DNA of 64,000 nucleotides from Styela clava (taxonomy: Eukaryota > Chordata > Ascidiacea > Stolidobranchia > Styelidae): positions 18,839,650 through 18,903,649 of the forward strand of contig NC_135262.1 in the NCBI RefSeq assembly GCF_964204865.1, given 5' to 3'. This document shows positions 24,735-36,142 of the stretch, in pieces (position 1 is the first letter of the stretch; the number at the start of each line of letters is the position of its first letter). The notes below the pieces were generated by a model that worked only from the letters and a program-made list of their open reading frames with translations, had not been told where the DNA came from and did not search any database. The position numbers were made by a program, and so were the translations under genes.

Positions 24735-27700
24735 TCACAATTCTGCTTCTTTTATTCTTTTTAATTTGTCTGGTATTACAGTTGCATTAGGGATGGGAGG
24801 CCCTTGACTAGTACCATAACGTATCCCCATCCAGTGATGATTATGAAATCCTTCACTTCGTCGCACATCCCTGGTTATTAAAGGTCGATTTAAATATTCT
24901 TTGTATTCATCGTACGGTTCTTCTTTGGTAACCCTATTTTTTGGTGAGGCGAGAACTAATGGGTAATTGTCTCGTAGAGGATCATACTCAACAATATGGT
25001 ACCCTAGTCTGTCAGCTTTTTGTTGATGGGTTTCTTGAGCAAGTAAGGCTTTCATGAAGCATTTGACAAGGTTAAGCATAGTGGTGGCACCATTTGTCTT
25101 CACATATAAATCTTCAATACCTAAAATAGATACGAGTTTTATAATAATTTTTATACTAAACATGATTGCCTAGTGAAGAAGTGCTTCGTTTTGCTTGCAA
25201 GACTTTATATAAAACTTGTCAACCATTATAGTTTTTTAAGTAAAACAAAATTCTAATTTGATTAAATTCAATACTAGGTATTAGACTATTAGTTAAACAA
25301 ACATTCTTCATCAAATTTTTACCAGTTAGGGCTGTCCAAAATCAAATACTTTTTGGATCGAATTGAATATTTTTCTCGAATCAAACCGAATAATCGAATA
25401 TTATTGTGTAATCCTAAATTTGTCTCTATTGTACAATAAATACTTCCACTTCGATATTGTGATAAAGTATGTGCAGTTACATCTAAATTATTGCTATTAA
25501 TATTTTGCATAACTATATTTCCATAGTTATAAAAGGAGATCACAAGCCTCCTTGAACTGGTCAAAAAATTAGGGTTTCGAAAACTACCAACTGTTAATAG
25601 TTGGAAATTGCACACTTTCGAATTGCCCCTTTTTATGGATTCAGTTTCAATATGGCATGCAAAGCCCGTAGTTGCTATTTTAATCTTATTATCATTAGTA
25701 TTATTGAGTCAAGATTTTTTGTGTAATTTTTAGTAGAATGATAAACAACTATTAATATAGATATAACTGTTGACCAACAAATTTAAAATCGCATTTTGGG
25801 AACTCACAAATTCAGAGCTAGTTTGATGACATTATTACGGTAGTTGATGACCATATTGTTGCTGTACAACAGCCATCAACATACAAGAATGCAATTATTT
25901 GTCATAGTAATAAATAGATGATACAAAGTATTGCCATTAGAAGAAATTACAAATTCTATTGAAAAAAAAGCTATTGGACCTTTAAAAGTGTTTCAGTCCT
26001 GATTACAGCTACAAATCGATTTTATTTATAGAACTGGCGTTTTTGCTAATACTAAATTTGCCCTTTTCTCATTGTGTTCTCTCAAAAAACGACATCTTCA
26101 AATCTTTGTTACCGATAACTTTTCATTTATGACCCTGTATGAAATGGATAATTACATGTCACTGGGCAACAGGAACCCCTTTTTGCTTGCCCAGTGAAAA
26201 ACGCAGTGCAAAGGTGGACATGTGGCCCATTATGTATTTTAGCGATTCGTAAATTGGCCGAAAAACGCTTCGAATTCGAATACTCGGTTGCTTGGACAGC
26301 CCTAGTACCAGTATCTCAAGTATTCCAGCTCAACCATGGACCGATGTATTTTCCCAAATAAAAGAGCATATTAATTACTTTTTATCCAATTCAAGAGTCC
26401 TCGCCTCCTGCTGCACACTAACACAAATGTATTTCTGTAACCTTTCGTCCGACCAAAGTCATTCCTCAGACAAGCAGTTTACAACAATCGCTACTTACCA
26501 ACCAACTTGCACATAGTTATAATAGCCCGATGACATCGCAGACCATATCCAGATGGCTGTTGTCGAATATGCATAAATGTTCTATGATGGTTCACATACA
26601 TGTCCTCGTAAACGGTACGATCTTCAAACCTGAAAATAGATTCTCAAAATTAATAAGATTTCATATACTAATTTAAGCGAATAAATGCCCAACCAGAGAT
26701 GTCCATGGTGAATTGAATATACGATCGAATCGATTTAAAATTAATCATATTCAATATTTTAATTCTTGATTTTATAACGCAAGAATATGTCTCAAATGAT
26801 AAAATTTTTAGCGATAAGACTCTCATAGCATGACATGATGTATTCAGAAAATGAAATTTTATTTTTGTCCAAATTAAACTTGTAACTGGATGAGAGGTTT
26901 GCCCTCTTTCAGCTTTCATATCTCCTAGCTTTTATTTTAAGTACAATTCAATTTTCCTCATTAGAGCATATAAAAATGGAAAGCTTTTCAGTGTTTATGC
27001 AATCCAACTTAATATGTATATTTCAAGAAAAGTGCAAAGCAACTATATGGTCCCATTATGGTAGAGTAAAGGAAGTTATAGAGCGGTATGTAGAGATATT
27101 AATAAGAGTGACTGGAACAAAAATGAGAAAAAAATGATTCAGAAGTTTCAATTTTCATATAAAGCAAAGTGGATTTTTAGGGTTGGGATAGAACTAAAAC
27201 TAATCTTATTTCGACTCATCTAGACACCCTTTTGTTCTTGGCAGTAACAATCTTCCTTATAAATGTATGAGAGAATATCTTGAGAATGAGCTGTCAATAT
27301 AGAGAGTGGTAGACCATTCTAGTCATATGTCATCATAACTTCAAGTTGAGCAGGAAATTTAATCTGGAGTTCAATTAGGTTGTGAAATTAGTGAGCGTTT
27401 CGTGATATTTTGAAAACTTAATTCTACATATTTGATATTTTACCAACTGAAACGAGCGTTGACTACCAAATATTTCCAAACATTTGATATTTTAACAACT
27501 GAAACGATGCTGAACTACCAACCTTTCTATAAATTGAAGCCTCCTAAGTGCTTTCATTCTTGCTTTCCGAGAAGCAGAAGCAACATCACTTGAAGTCGCC
27601 ATTGCAACACCAAATGTGCCATTTCCATTTCCAACACTAACAATCGATCGAAATGAATACTCTCGGCCAATACTATTTCTCATATGTGAAACTCTGGCAA

Positions 27701-28217
27701 CGTTCAAAAGAAAAGCATCAAACTGAGATAAGCTCTCATCTTCATCCATTGGTGGAAGAATGCGTTGGCCTCCATAATTAGACCCTGACCACCCTCTGGT
27801 GCTACTGTCAACCTTAAATTTCCTCCTAATTTTTGAATCAGGTTTTTCCTTTTGTTTCTCTTCAAACGAAGCTTGTTCCTCTGGTGTTCGTTTCATGATT
27901 TTGCCTTCAATGTCTGTATTAAGACCTGGCCATAAATATCCTTCTCTTCCTTCACCTTTCCCTTTACCAACACTAAAATCAATCTCCTTCTTTTTCACAG
28001 TTCTTTTCCCTCGGCCTCCAGCTTTATTGGTTTCAGCTTTGACTGATTTCCATAGTGTTTTGCTATCCGAATGTTGAAAATGGCCGATACATCTCTCTTG
28101 TTTAATTTGTCCCAAAATAGCAACATGAAAATGAAATTGGTTTTTGACTGATATTCTTAAAACATTCATGCTCTTTAATAAATGTTGAAAACCTTGATAA
28201 AAATAATATAAACACAT
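24735..28217 (-). CDS. MRPS5: Mitochondrial small ribosomal subunit protein uS5m
   Basis: Nuclear gene for the mitochondrial ribosomal protein S5, part of the small subunit near the mRNA entry and decoding region. Exons on the minus strand: 28217-27523, 26629-26499, 25120-24735 (TGA). All junctions are GT-AG with agreeing phases; 1,212 nt. Diagnostic segments in order: GKRTVKKK and GEGREGYLWPGLN (about residues 70-100), RGWSGSNYGG (141-150), the S5 RNA-binding domain with VSVGNGNGTFGVAMATS (about 193-209), HIRQQPSGYGLRCHRAIITM, then IEDLYVKTNGATTML and QETHQQKADRLGYHIVE. They follow animal MRPS5 closely. The ATG at 28166 may be the real start because it begins a basic, acid-poor mitochondrial presequence; the ATG at 28217 or an upstream exon are alternatives. 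The first intron carries no recognised element; the second (25121-26498) carries a MITE. Confidence 0.95.
25327..26304. mobile_element. hAT-type MITE inside the second intron of MRPS5
   Basis: Perfect inverted termini TAGGGCTGTCCAA and TTGGACAGCCCTA. Flanking 8-mers are TTACCAGT (25319-25326) and GTACCAGT (26305-26312), seven of eight identical. It is 978 bp with TTCGAAT-rich subterminal regions and no transposase frame. Confidence 0.85.
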
Positions 28218-28519
28218 TGATTATTTGCTCAAAATATTGACGAAAGGGAGGATATATATTTATATTGAGGATAGTGCTGTAGTGTGCAATTAATTTTCAC
28301 TGTCTGGGAAATAAACGGAATATGTTACGGATAAAGCGACACCATCTGACTATGTCAAGCTGCTGCAACACCACTCATTCACCTTCCACAATCAGACAAT
28401 GTTGACTGATGCCAACCTAAATATCAGCGTTTTATGGTACCGGTAACTAGATTAGGAAAACAAAGACTCCGGGGATGAGCTTACAACTCAACCAGTCTAG
28501 ATACCATGGCAGGTGCACT

Positions 28520-28531
28520 CTGAGTAGCTAC
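28520..28531. repeat. Target-site duplication of the LINE, 3' side
   Basis: CTGAGTAGCTAC, directly abutting the poly(T) run that is the LINE poly(A) tail on the minus strand. Identical to 35081-35092. Confidence 0.93.
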
Positions 28532-28561
28532 TTTTTTTTTTTTTTCATTTTTTTTTTTTTT

Positions 28562-29213
28562 TATCCAAATACGTTATTTCAATTTATTTGCACCAAGATT
28601 TTATTTTTCCACATTTTGGCCGAATTTTAATTATTCATATTTTTCACCCCCCATATGTTTTATGTTAAAAATTACATATAAAAGAAGGAAGTTATTTGTC
28701 ACATTTGATTCATAACAATATAACAATGTTGATTCAAGGTCCATAGATGTATTTATTCCATTGAAGTAATCCAATGTATCCACCAGTCAAATAATCCATT
28801 ACATTCCATTCGTTCAGCACATTTAAGTAATTACATAATTAATTTTATAATACGGTATGCATGGAAATAGAAAAACATTCACACTAATTAGATAGGTTAT
28901 CGATCATGTTTGATCAGTTGAAGGGGGTGATATTCAACCCACCCAACATGAAAGTTTAAATGGATGAAACTTTTCAATTTTAAAACAAGAATATCGGTCG
29001 GAGACCGAAGACTTATCGATCGACCGAAAAAAATAATTAATAACTCGCTAATTATACGACATAATTAACCCAAAATCAATAGGCTTCTGGTCCGAGATAT
29101 GATGCATGCACATGCAAAATTTGGAGCAGATTCAACTTAAGAAAATCTTAAGATCGATAAGTAATGAATATTAGTACTATTAAATACAGTTATAAATAGT
29201 TGAGGTAATTTAG
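28562..29213 (-). other. 3' region of the LINE with an embedded dispersed repeat
   Basis: Noncoding sequence between the ORF2 stop and the poly(A) tail. The part at 28985-29158 is closely similar to 38165-38455, sharing blocks such as GAATATCGGTC, CTCGCTAATTATACGACATA and GGAGCAGATTCAA and ending at ATCGATAAGTAA. It may be an insertion nested in the LINE tail or part of the LINE family's own 3' UTR. Confidence 0.6.
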
Positions 29214-32200
29214 TCAAGTTGAAACAGATTTCTCAAGCAATGTTCTAACAATACTTTGCATGTATCTCTCTTTTTTGTATGATTGAAAACAATTAATTTG
29301 ACCTTGGATCATGCTTTTATACTGTATTCTCAAATTAATTTGATTTTTTTCCAAACTATCATACTTTACACTATTACGATGTAGCCAGATGCAATATTTA
29401 CCGATTCCAATTAAAAATATACAGTATTCGTTGTCAATATTGTCTAAAAGAAGTACAGATTTTGTGTCAGTTCGGTCAAGTTGGCACCAATTCCAAAAAC
29501 ATTTTGTAAAGGGACATTCACATAATAAATGATATACTGTTTCGCAAATATTTCCATCACACAAAACACAACCCCCACCCTCATCACTGAACCACTGATT
29601 TAAAAAATTACCTACTGGTAAAGCTAAATTTGCCGCTTTCCAACAAAAGTCTTGGGTTTTTCTTGGTAAATCGTAATATCTAATTTTATTCCAGGATACT
29701 TTTGAGTATTCAATTCCAAAATTATTAATAAATCTTTGATTAAGGACTACCTTTTTTGATTCCACATCAGGAGATATTAATCTTAAATAAAGAAACTTAG
29801 TTTTGGGTTTTATATTCCAATTATTTTCAGAAAAAAGATCATATGCTTGGTTGATTTGAGAGTTTGATAGATGGGGCCATGTATTAATGTTAGCTATGAT
29901 ATCTCTTTTAAATATTTCTAATCTGTTTTGAATTCCATGTATATTACTAGAAGTATTGTTGCCTATTCGTAATGCCAGTTGTGAATTTTCAACGTAGAAT
30001 AAGTCTCCAAGGGTTATAATCCCATTTCTAATCCAATTTTTGTAATCAAACGGGTATGATAGATTTCCAAAAATAGGATTGTGCCAGATATATTCTCTAC
30101 AAATATCATGAAAATTGTATGGTAAAATAGTTCTTACTAAGTTTAGTTTTCTAAAGTGTATAATCATTTCCTTATAAAATTGAGGTATTTCATTTGGTAT
30201 GTTCCTTATTGGAAATTCAAGAAATAAGTTTTCAAAAGAATCTGTATCAAATACACCATTGGAATGTTGAATGAAATATCTTGCGAATTTTGTCCAGGTA
30301 GCATTTGTGCCTTGAATCAATTTGATAGCCCATTTTAGTTTTATAGATTGAATCTTTTTTTCAATATCTATCATATTTATCCCCCCTTCATTATAATTAA
30401 TACACATTTGGACCCTGCTAATGATTTCTGTTTTATAATTCCAGATAAATTCCCAAACATGCTTTTTTAACCTTTTTAAAAAAGCATCAGGCATACAGAA
30501 AATTGCAGCAAAATACCAGACCTTAGATAAAACCATACAATCTACAACTGTTTTTCTACCCTTAAAAGTTAGAGCTCTTTGTTTCCAAAAATTTAAAGTT
30601 TGAATTATTTTATTTAAAACAGGTTCCATATTTTTTTTGATACATTCGTCTGTATTTTTACCTTGCCAAATGCCCAATATCCTTAAATCGTTTTTTACGA
30701 CAGATATACCTTCATATTGGCTAATATTGATATTTCTGTATTCTCCACAAAGAAGAATAGAACATTTGTCTGAATTTAGTTTCGCCCCTATAGCTTTTTC
30801 ATATTTTGCACATGTTTTAAGAAGCTCAGATATTGAATCAAAAGTACCGACCAATGCAGTTATATCATCAGCAAATAGTTTTAATTTTTCTATAGAGCCA
30901 TCAGGTATTTCAAATCCAATAATGTCTTTATTGCACCTAATATTGCAAGCTAATACTTCTGAAATAAATAAATATAAGTAAGGGGATAGAGGACATCCTT
31001 GTCTTACTCCTCTATGAATTGCAATATTATTTGATAAAAAGTTATTAACTTGAATTTTACTACAATTATCTTTATATAATGCCTGAATCCACGAAATGAA
31101 TTTTGGTCCAAAATTTAAATGTTTCAACGTTAGCCATAAAAAATCTCTGTCCACTGAATCATATGCCTTTTCCTGATCTAAAGACACTATTAATAAAGGT
31201 TTATCTTCCATATTGGCATATGAAATAGCATCTCTTATAAACATTGAGTTTTCAGATATTTCCCTTTCAGGAACGAAACCAGTTTGATCAATATGAATTA
31301 GATCCCCAATGACCCCCTTCAAACGATTCGCTATAACTTTCGCTATGATCTTATAATCAACATTTAGCAAGGAAATAGGGCGCCAATTTTTTATACAGTT
31401 TTTTTCTCCTTTTTTATACAGTAATGTGATTATGGCTTTTCTCATGGATAGCGATGCTTCTTTTACATTAAAAGTTGCGCGAATTACACTTTGTAAAATT
31501 GTTCTGATACTATTCCAAAATACTATATAAAATTCTTTGGGGATTCCATCAGACCCTGGTGATTTGTTATCTTTCATTTCAATGAGCGCATTTTTTATTT
31601 CTATTTCCCGAAGATCAGTTTCTAATCCATTTTTTTGCTCCTCAGTTAATCTACCATTATACTTGTTTAAGATATTTTTCTGTTCATCTCTTTCTACTGT
31701 CTTCTTTTGATACAATTTGGAATAAAACACTTCAATTTCTTTTTGAATTTCTTGAATATCATAAACTATATCACCATTATCTTTTTTTAATTCTGTCCAA
31801 ATTTTATTTCTTCCCTTATATTGTTCCAAATTTAAAAAATAAGAATTGGGTTTTTCGCCTTCCTCTACCCACTTAATTCTTGATCTAATAATGCTGCCTT
31901 TTACTTTATCCATTTGAATTTCTTGGAGTTCATCTTTTATTTTTATTGCTAGCTCCCTTTTAGTATGCATAGATGTGATATCTACACAGTTATTCAAATC
32001 TGTAAGAATTTTATCATATTGCCCAAGTTTTTCTAATTCCTTAGATTGTTGCTCTTGTTTTAACATTCTACCTCTGTGTACAGCCCACGTTTTTAGTTTC
32101 CGTTTACATTCATCCCAGAACTTGAGAATTTCGTGATTAGGTAAATTATCGATTTCAACTGACCATTTAATCAATACTGCATTAACTCAATTTTTAAACA

Positions 32201-33008
32201 TATCGTCTTTTAGAAGAGATGTGTTCAATTTCCAATAGCTTTTTCCTAATTTTGCGTTACTCGTGTTTTTTATTGCTAGTTGTATGGGAAGATGATCAGA
32301 TAAAACACTAACTAATATTTTAGAGTGGATTGTACTTGAAATTAAGTTATTAGAAATCAGAAATTTGTCAAGTCTTTTCTGTAATAGATAGTTTGAACTT
32401 CTCCAAGTGAATTTTTTAATATCTGGGTTTTGATTTCGCCAAATATCCACCAACTTCATACGATACATCATTTCTTTCAGATATCGGGCACTACAATCTC
32501 TGATGCATCTGGAACGTGTGTTTTTATCTTGGTTTTCTAATATGCAATTAAAATCCCCTCCCCATATAATTGCCCATGGTTTGCTATTTATTTGGTGATT
32601 CATAATATCTATAAATTTTAACTCAATTTCTTCGAAAAAAATTTCCCGTTCTCTTGTATAGTTTGGAGCATAAGTATTACATATTATAATATTATGATTA
32701 TTATATTCCATAGTGCATAATATATACCGGCCATTTCTGTCTATAATTAGAGAATTAATTTTTAGATTTTTGTGTTCGTTAATTAGAATAGAAACACCAC
32801 ATTTCAGGTTTGAAAAGGTGGTCCAAAATCCTTTCCCTGCCCAATCCTTTGACCAGGAATTTTTATCAATATCGTTTGAACAGTGGGTTTCTTGTAAAAA
32901 AGCAATATCTACTTTCTGCATTTCCAAATATTTGAATATTGCAATACGTTTTGTTGGATTGCGCATTCCCCTAACATTGAATGAAACTAGCACTAAATTA
33001 GAAGTCAT
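29214..33008 (-). pseudogene. LINE ORF2: endonuclease plus reverse transcriptase, split by one in-frame TGA
   Basis: Replication protein of the LINE. The first part (33008-32187, 273 aa) is an APE-like endonuclease: VSFNVRGM near 8-15, catalytic Glu in LQETHC (Glu40), GGDFN (150-154) and SDHLPI (237-242). It cuts the genomic target to prime reverse transcription. The second part (32186-29214) is in the same frame and shows RT motifs NKSPGSDGIP, NWRPISLLN, SLDQEKAYDSVD, GVRQGCPLSPY and the catalytic FADD, then a C-terminal Cys/His cluster (CVLCDGNIC...HLLCEC). RT residue numbering from the TTG at 32174 puts FADD at 434-437. Only the TGA at 32187-32189 interrupts about 1,264 residues. It may be a recent null mutation, a sequencing error or, less likely, readthrough; no ATG reopens the frame immediately after it. 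Confidence 0.93.
32187..32189 (-). other. Single in-frame TGA between the endonuclease and RT halves of ORF2
   Basis: The upstream and downstream frames have the same phase, so only this codon separates them. Sequence on both sides reads as normal LINE protein (a WKLNTSLLKDD-type linker before, IKWSVEI after). A C-to-T change in CGA would produce it. Confidence 0.9.
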
Positions 33009-33127
33009 ACAGAGATGAATAATTAACTAAAAAGTAACAAAAAACTAGTAACTAAATCTAAAACCAAATAAATAAGTTGCAAACCAAAAAAATGTATGAT
33101 AAGTATGTCTGATTTTCTCTTTTCTTT

Positions 33128-34978
33128 TTAAATGGTAGTTTTTGCATTTTCTAATGCATACTCTTCTATGTCATTATTTGTATGGGTGTTGCTATTTTCA
33201 ATAGTATTCTCAATTAATTTATGTGTACTCACTGTTACGGGTCCCTCATTTTTACTCTTTTGAACGGATTTTTCTTCTTCATCAGCTTTCCTTTTTTCAC
33301 CTTTCTTTTCCATTAGATTTATCTGCCCATGTATTTCCCAACTTTCGATGAGATCTTGTGTCCCCATTTTGCTCATATGAATTTTATCCTTCTCATACAT
33401 ATGTGTTGGAATTTCTCCTTCTTGTAAAGTAAAAGTTATTGGGGGTTCAATGTATAGCACTCCGTTATTTTCTGCTGTTTCTTTTAATTGTTTATTAATA
33501 GCAATTCGTTCCTGTTCGTTTCCAAAAAAATCGTACCTTGGTATAATCCCACTGATAATGACCCTCTTGAACTTTTGTTTTAAAGTTTTCACTAATTTAT
33601 CTGCATCTTTTTCTACAGGCTGATTTGAGTCGATGTTATTTGATCCTGTGTACAATATCACAGTGTCTAAAGTTTCGTTCGTCTCACTTTTTGAGATTAT
33701 GTTTTGCAATTTGCGAATGGTGCACCCAAAGAATTCTTCAACATTTGCAGAAGCCAAGCTTCTGATTTGAGGTCCTTGGGAATCTGTATAAACATGTATT
33801 TGAGATGCATCATTCTTTTTTATTTTCAATTGTGAAGAATCTTCTGGTGTGGAATGGGAATATTTTTCACTAGTTGTGTTTGTTACATCTTTTTTTTCCG
33901 ATTGTGTATTTTGGTTATTGACTACTAATTCATTCCTTTCACTTGTATTATTTTGTTCATTTTCTTTCTTTTCAGGATACATCAAAGTTTCAAGGGTTCT
34001 TTCATTTTCTGTTGAATTTTTGTGTGCTGTTTGTGTATCTTCTCTATGTTGCTCGACTCTATCAGTTTCTATGGTTTTCTTGTTTGTTGACAACCTATTT
34101 ATATTTGATTCATTTTGTCCCATCTCCACCATTGTTTGGGCGATCATAAATTCTTCTATGGTTTTGTTCTCCTTATCAATTTTTGTCTTTAGTTTGCAGT
34201 CTTTTTCTAAGTGAGGCAGGCCGTTTTTATTTTTGCATATTGAACATATTTTTCTTCTAATACACTCTTCAGCCCGGTGTCCCCTTCTTTTGCAAATATA
34301 GCATTTTGGGCTTGTTTGGGGTTGCTGGTTGCTTTCCTGTTCTTGTCCTTCATACCATACGTTAAATTCCCATTGATAGCTTCTGTGGAATGGTGGTAAT
34401 TGAAGTGTTCTGGGTATTTCGTATTCAAGATGCATCCTACACATGCGTCTTCCAGTTAATGTTCCCGTCCTATCTTTTTCTCTGGAAATAGAGTCAATAT
34501 GTCCAAATCCTTTTAATAGATGTGCGAGATATTGATTTGGAACTCGGTTTGGAATGAGAGACACCCAAACTTCAATACTGTCATCTTGGACGTCTCTCAC
34601 ATCAGCACAATGTTGTGTTTTGCCATCATATGTGTACCATAATCCATTGTTTATAATTTTTTGAACATGTTGTTGATTTTTCAATTCAGCCAGCCATTTT
34701 TTTTCTTTTCGCATCAGAAAAAGTTCAATAACACTTCCCTTCCCACATTGTTCTTCTATTAACATTATGACTTCTGGCCTGGATATCCATGAAGCTTTGT
34801 CAAATCTCAAAAAGATGCTATTCAATGGTTCTTGCTCATCTAACATCAATTGGTTCCATGATTGGTTACGTGTGCTAGTATCTGTATGATTAGTTGAATC
34901 GGATAATTCACTTCTATTTTCTTCAGTATTAGGTTTTGCTTGTATATTACAAGTTTCTCCTCCACTTTGGGCGGCCAT
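33128..34978 (-). CDS. LINE ORF1: RRM-like, two zinc knuckles and SGNH hydrolase (616 aa)
   Basis: First ORF of the LINE, probably an RNA-binding chaperone. The start is the ATG at 34978; the open frame runs slightly further upstream but only to a TTG. In ATG numbering, an RRM-like N-terminal domain lies at about 50-200, a CCHC knuckle CYICKRRGHRAEEC at 226-239 and a second, longer one (CSICKNKNGLPHLEKDC) at 245-261. A polar, Gln/Asn/Glu-rich linker spans about 265-390. An SGNH/GDSL-type hydrolase fold follows, with VYTDSQG (397-402, nucleophile Ser), TGSNNID (block III) and DKIHMS (530-535, Asp/His pair), then a basic tail. No internal stops. Esterase domains in ORF1 are known from CR1/L2-type LINEs; here one sits with an L1/Tx1-type ORF2. 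Confidence 0.93.
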   Translation of the reverse strand: MAAQSGGETCNIQAKPNTEENRSELSDSTNHTDTSTRNQSWNQLMLDEQEPLNSIFLRFDKASWISRPEVIMLIEEQCGKGSVIELFLMRKEKKWLAELKNQQHVQKIINNGLWYTYDGKTQHCADVRDVQDDSIEVWVSLIPNRVPNQYLAHLLKGFGHIDSISREKDRTGTLTGRRMCRMHLEYEIPRTLQLPPFHRSYQWEFNVWYEGQEQESNQQPQTSPKCYICKRRGHRAEECIRRKICSICKNKNGLPHLEKDCKLKTKIDKENKTIEEFMIAQTMVEMGQNESNINRLSTNKKTIETDRVEQHREDTQTAHKNSTENERTLETLMYPEKKENEQNNTSERNELVVNNQNTQSEKKDVTNTTSEKYSHSTPEDSSQLKIKKNDASQIHVYTDSQGPQIRSLASANVEEFFGCTIRKLQNIISKSETNETLDTVILYTGSNNIDSNQPVEKDADKLVKTLKQKFKRVIISGIIPRYDFFGNEQERIAINKQLKETAENNGVLYIEPPITFTLQEGEIPTHMYEKDKIHMSKMGTQDLIESWEIHGQINLMEKKGEKRKADEEEKSVQKSKNEGPVTVSTHKLIENTIENSNTHTNNDIEEYALENAKTTI

Positions 34979-35080
34979 TTCGCCGCTTATATTGTATTGC
35001 CGCTTAATCAAATAGCGAATCCCAAATCTGTATCAAATCCATGTATGAAAACCATCGGTCGAAAAACGTGTGCTACACTA

Positions 35081-35092
35081 CTGAGTAGCTAC
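35081..35092. repeat. Target-site duplication of the LINE, 5' side
   Basis: CTGAGTAGCTAC, identical to 28520-28531. It marks the exact 5' end of the LINE insertion. Confidence 0.93.
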
Positions 35093-35170
35093 ACTAGTGC
35101 TCCCCGAAAATGCACGCGTGCGAAATCCACGCCGGAAAATTCACGATTGCCCACTACCGGTACCTATTAT

Positions 35171-35652
35171 TAGGGTTACCATATTTTTGTGACTTCAAAT
35201 CGGGACGTCTCGAAAGACAACGACCCCTTAGCTGTGATTTTATAATTCACATTTTCCGATTTTACTACATAGGCCTACATTCCTACATTTAAAGCTGTCT
35301 CGGCTGTCTTCATTGACCATATTGTTATCGAAATTTCATGCGCATATTTTCTGTCAAAATATCGGGTTCAGTTCGAAAAATATGAAGGAATTGACTTTAA
35401 CGATACCGGTACAAATATTTCGAATTTAGACTAATTAGTATTGATTTTACATGCGATACGGTACGTCTGCCATCAGTGGGAATCAGCGGGAAACGAACGC
35501 ATTCACCTTCAGTAAGTAGGCTAGCGCTGCGCTACACAGAAACAACAGTAACGAGAACATATTTGTGTATTATGCTGGAAAAGCGGGACATTTGGCTGAC
35601 TTATCGGGACGGCGGGACAAAACGCTGAAAAGCGGGACGTACGGTAAGCCTA
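35171..35652. mobile_element. hAT-type MITE with perfect 8-bp TSD
   Basis: Termini TAGGGTTACCATA and, reversed, TAGGCTTACCGTA. The flanking 8-mers CCTATTAT at 35163-35170 and 35653-35660 are identical. It is 482 bp; GGGAC motifs cluster near both ends and no protein is encoded. Confidence 0.87.
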
Positions 35653-35829
35653 CCTATTATACGATTATACGATACCGGCAATAAACAGTTCTAACATTAC
35701 AAACTGACTGATTATAGAGAACACGCACCTTTCGACTTTCACGAACACTCCAATACAATACCCATGCCGATTAACAAGTAAATGAACATATTTTGAAACG
35801 CGAGGCTAAAAGTTATCGACGCAAAGTCA

Positions 35830-36133
35830 GAAAGTTCGCTACGCCAAGTGCGGCCGAAACCACGAATATAGTAAATGTGATTCCGAAACTCAAAGATGTT
35901 GTAATTGTGGACAAGAACACAGCGCTGCTTATTGTGTTCGCGAAGTATACAAACGGGAATGATTGATACAAAAAAAGAATGGCGAATACTAAACTACCGT
36001 ATGAGGAAGCGAAGAACCATGCTAGCCGCACTAATCCAAAACCTGAGCAATTTTAGGAAAATGACTTTCCGACTCTCCCGGTAAAGCTCCTTTTCAAGAA
36101 CGCCTGTTCCTATGATTAGAAAGTCGCAGGGAT
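35830..36133 (+). pseudogene. Gag-like ORF1 fragment of a jockey/I-type LINE
   Basis: Two CCHC-type knuckles are readable from about 35837: CGRNHEYSKC (first Cys altered) and CCNCGQEHSAAYC, then basic sequence interrupted by a TGA at about 35959 and, in another frame, KLPYEEAK. This arrangement is typical of ORF1 proteins of jockey/I-group retrotransposons. The fragment is broken by stops and shifts and ends where the Foldback-like element is inserted. Confidence 0.7.
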
Positions 36134-36142
36134 ATATTGTGA

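Larger units (their letters stand above)
28532..35080 (-). mobile_element. Full-length L1/Tx1-like non-LTR retrotransposon (6,549 bp)
   Basis: A complete insertion bounded by the 12-bp duplication CTGAGTAGCTAC at 28520-28531 and 35081-35092. On the minus strand it runs: about 100-bp 5' UTR, ORF1 (34978-33128), 119-bp spacer, ORF2 (33008-29214), a 3' region of about 650 bp and an A-rich tail (complement of 28532-28562, two A-runs of 14-15 split by TG). Tail plus duplication is the classical product of target-primed reverse transcription. ORF2 starts with an apurinic-like endonuclease and contains a reverse transcriptase, the L1/Tx1 plan. The only visible defect is one in-frame TGA in ORF2 (32187-32189). 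Near-intact ORFs and a perfect duplication imply a recent insertion. Confidence 0.96.

Noticed and set aside
27799..28077. 92-residue plus-strand ORF
   Set aside because: Lies antisense to the first coding exon of MRPS5.
32187..32189. Selenocysteine at the LINE TGA
   Set aside because: No SECIS-like hairpin was noticed in the 3' region and no LINE is known to need selenocysteine; mutation is simpler.
33849..34214. Phe/Ser/Cys-rich plus-strand ORFs of 68-121 residues
   Set aside because: Antisense shadows of the A-rich LINE ORF1 linker.
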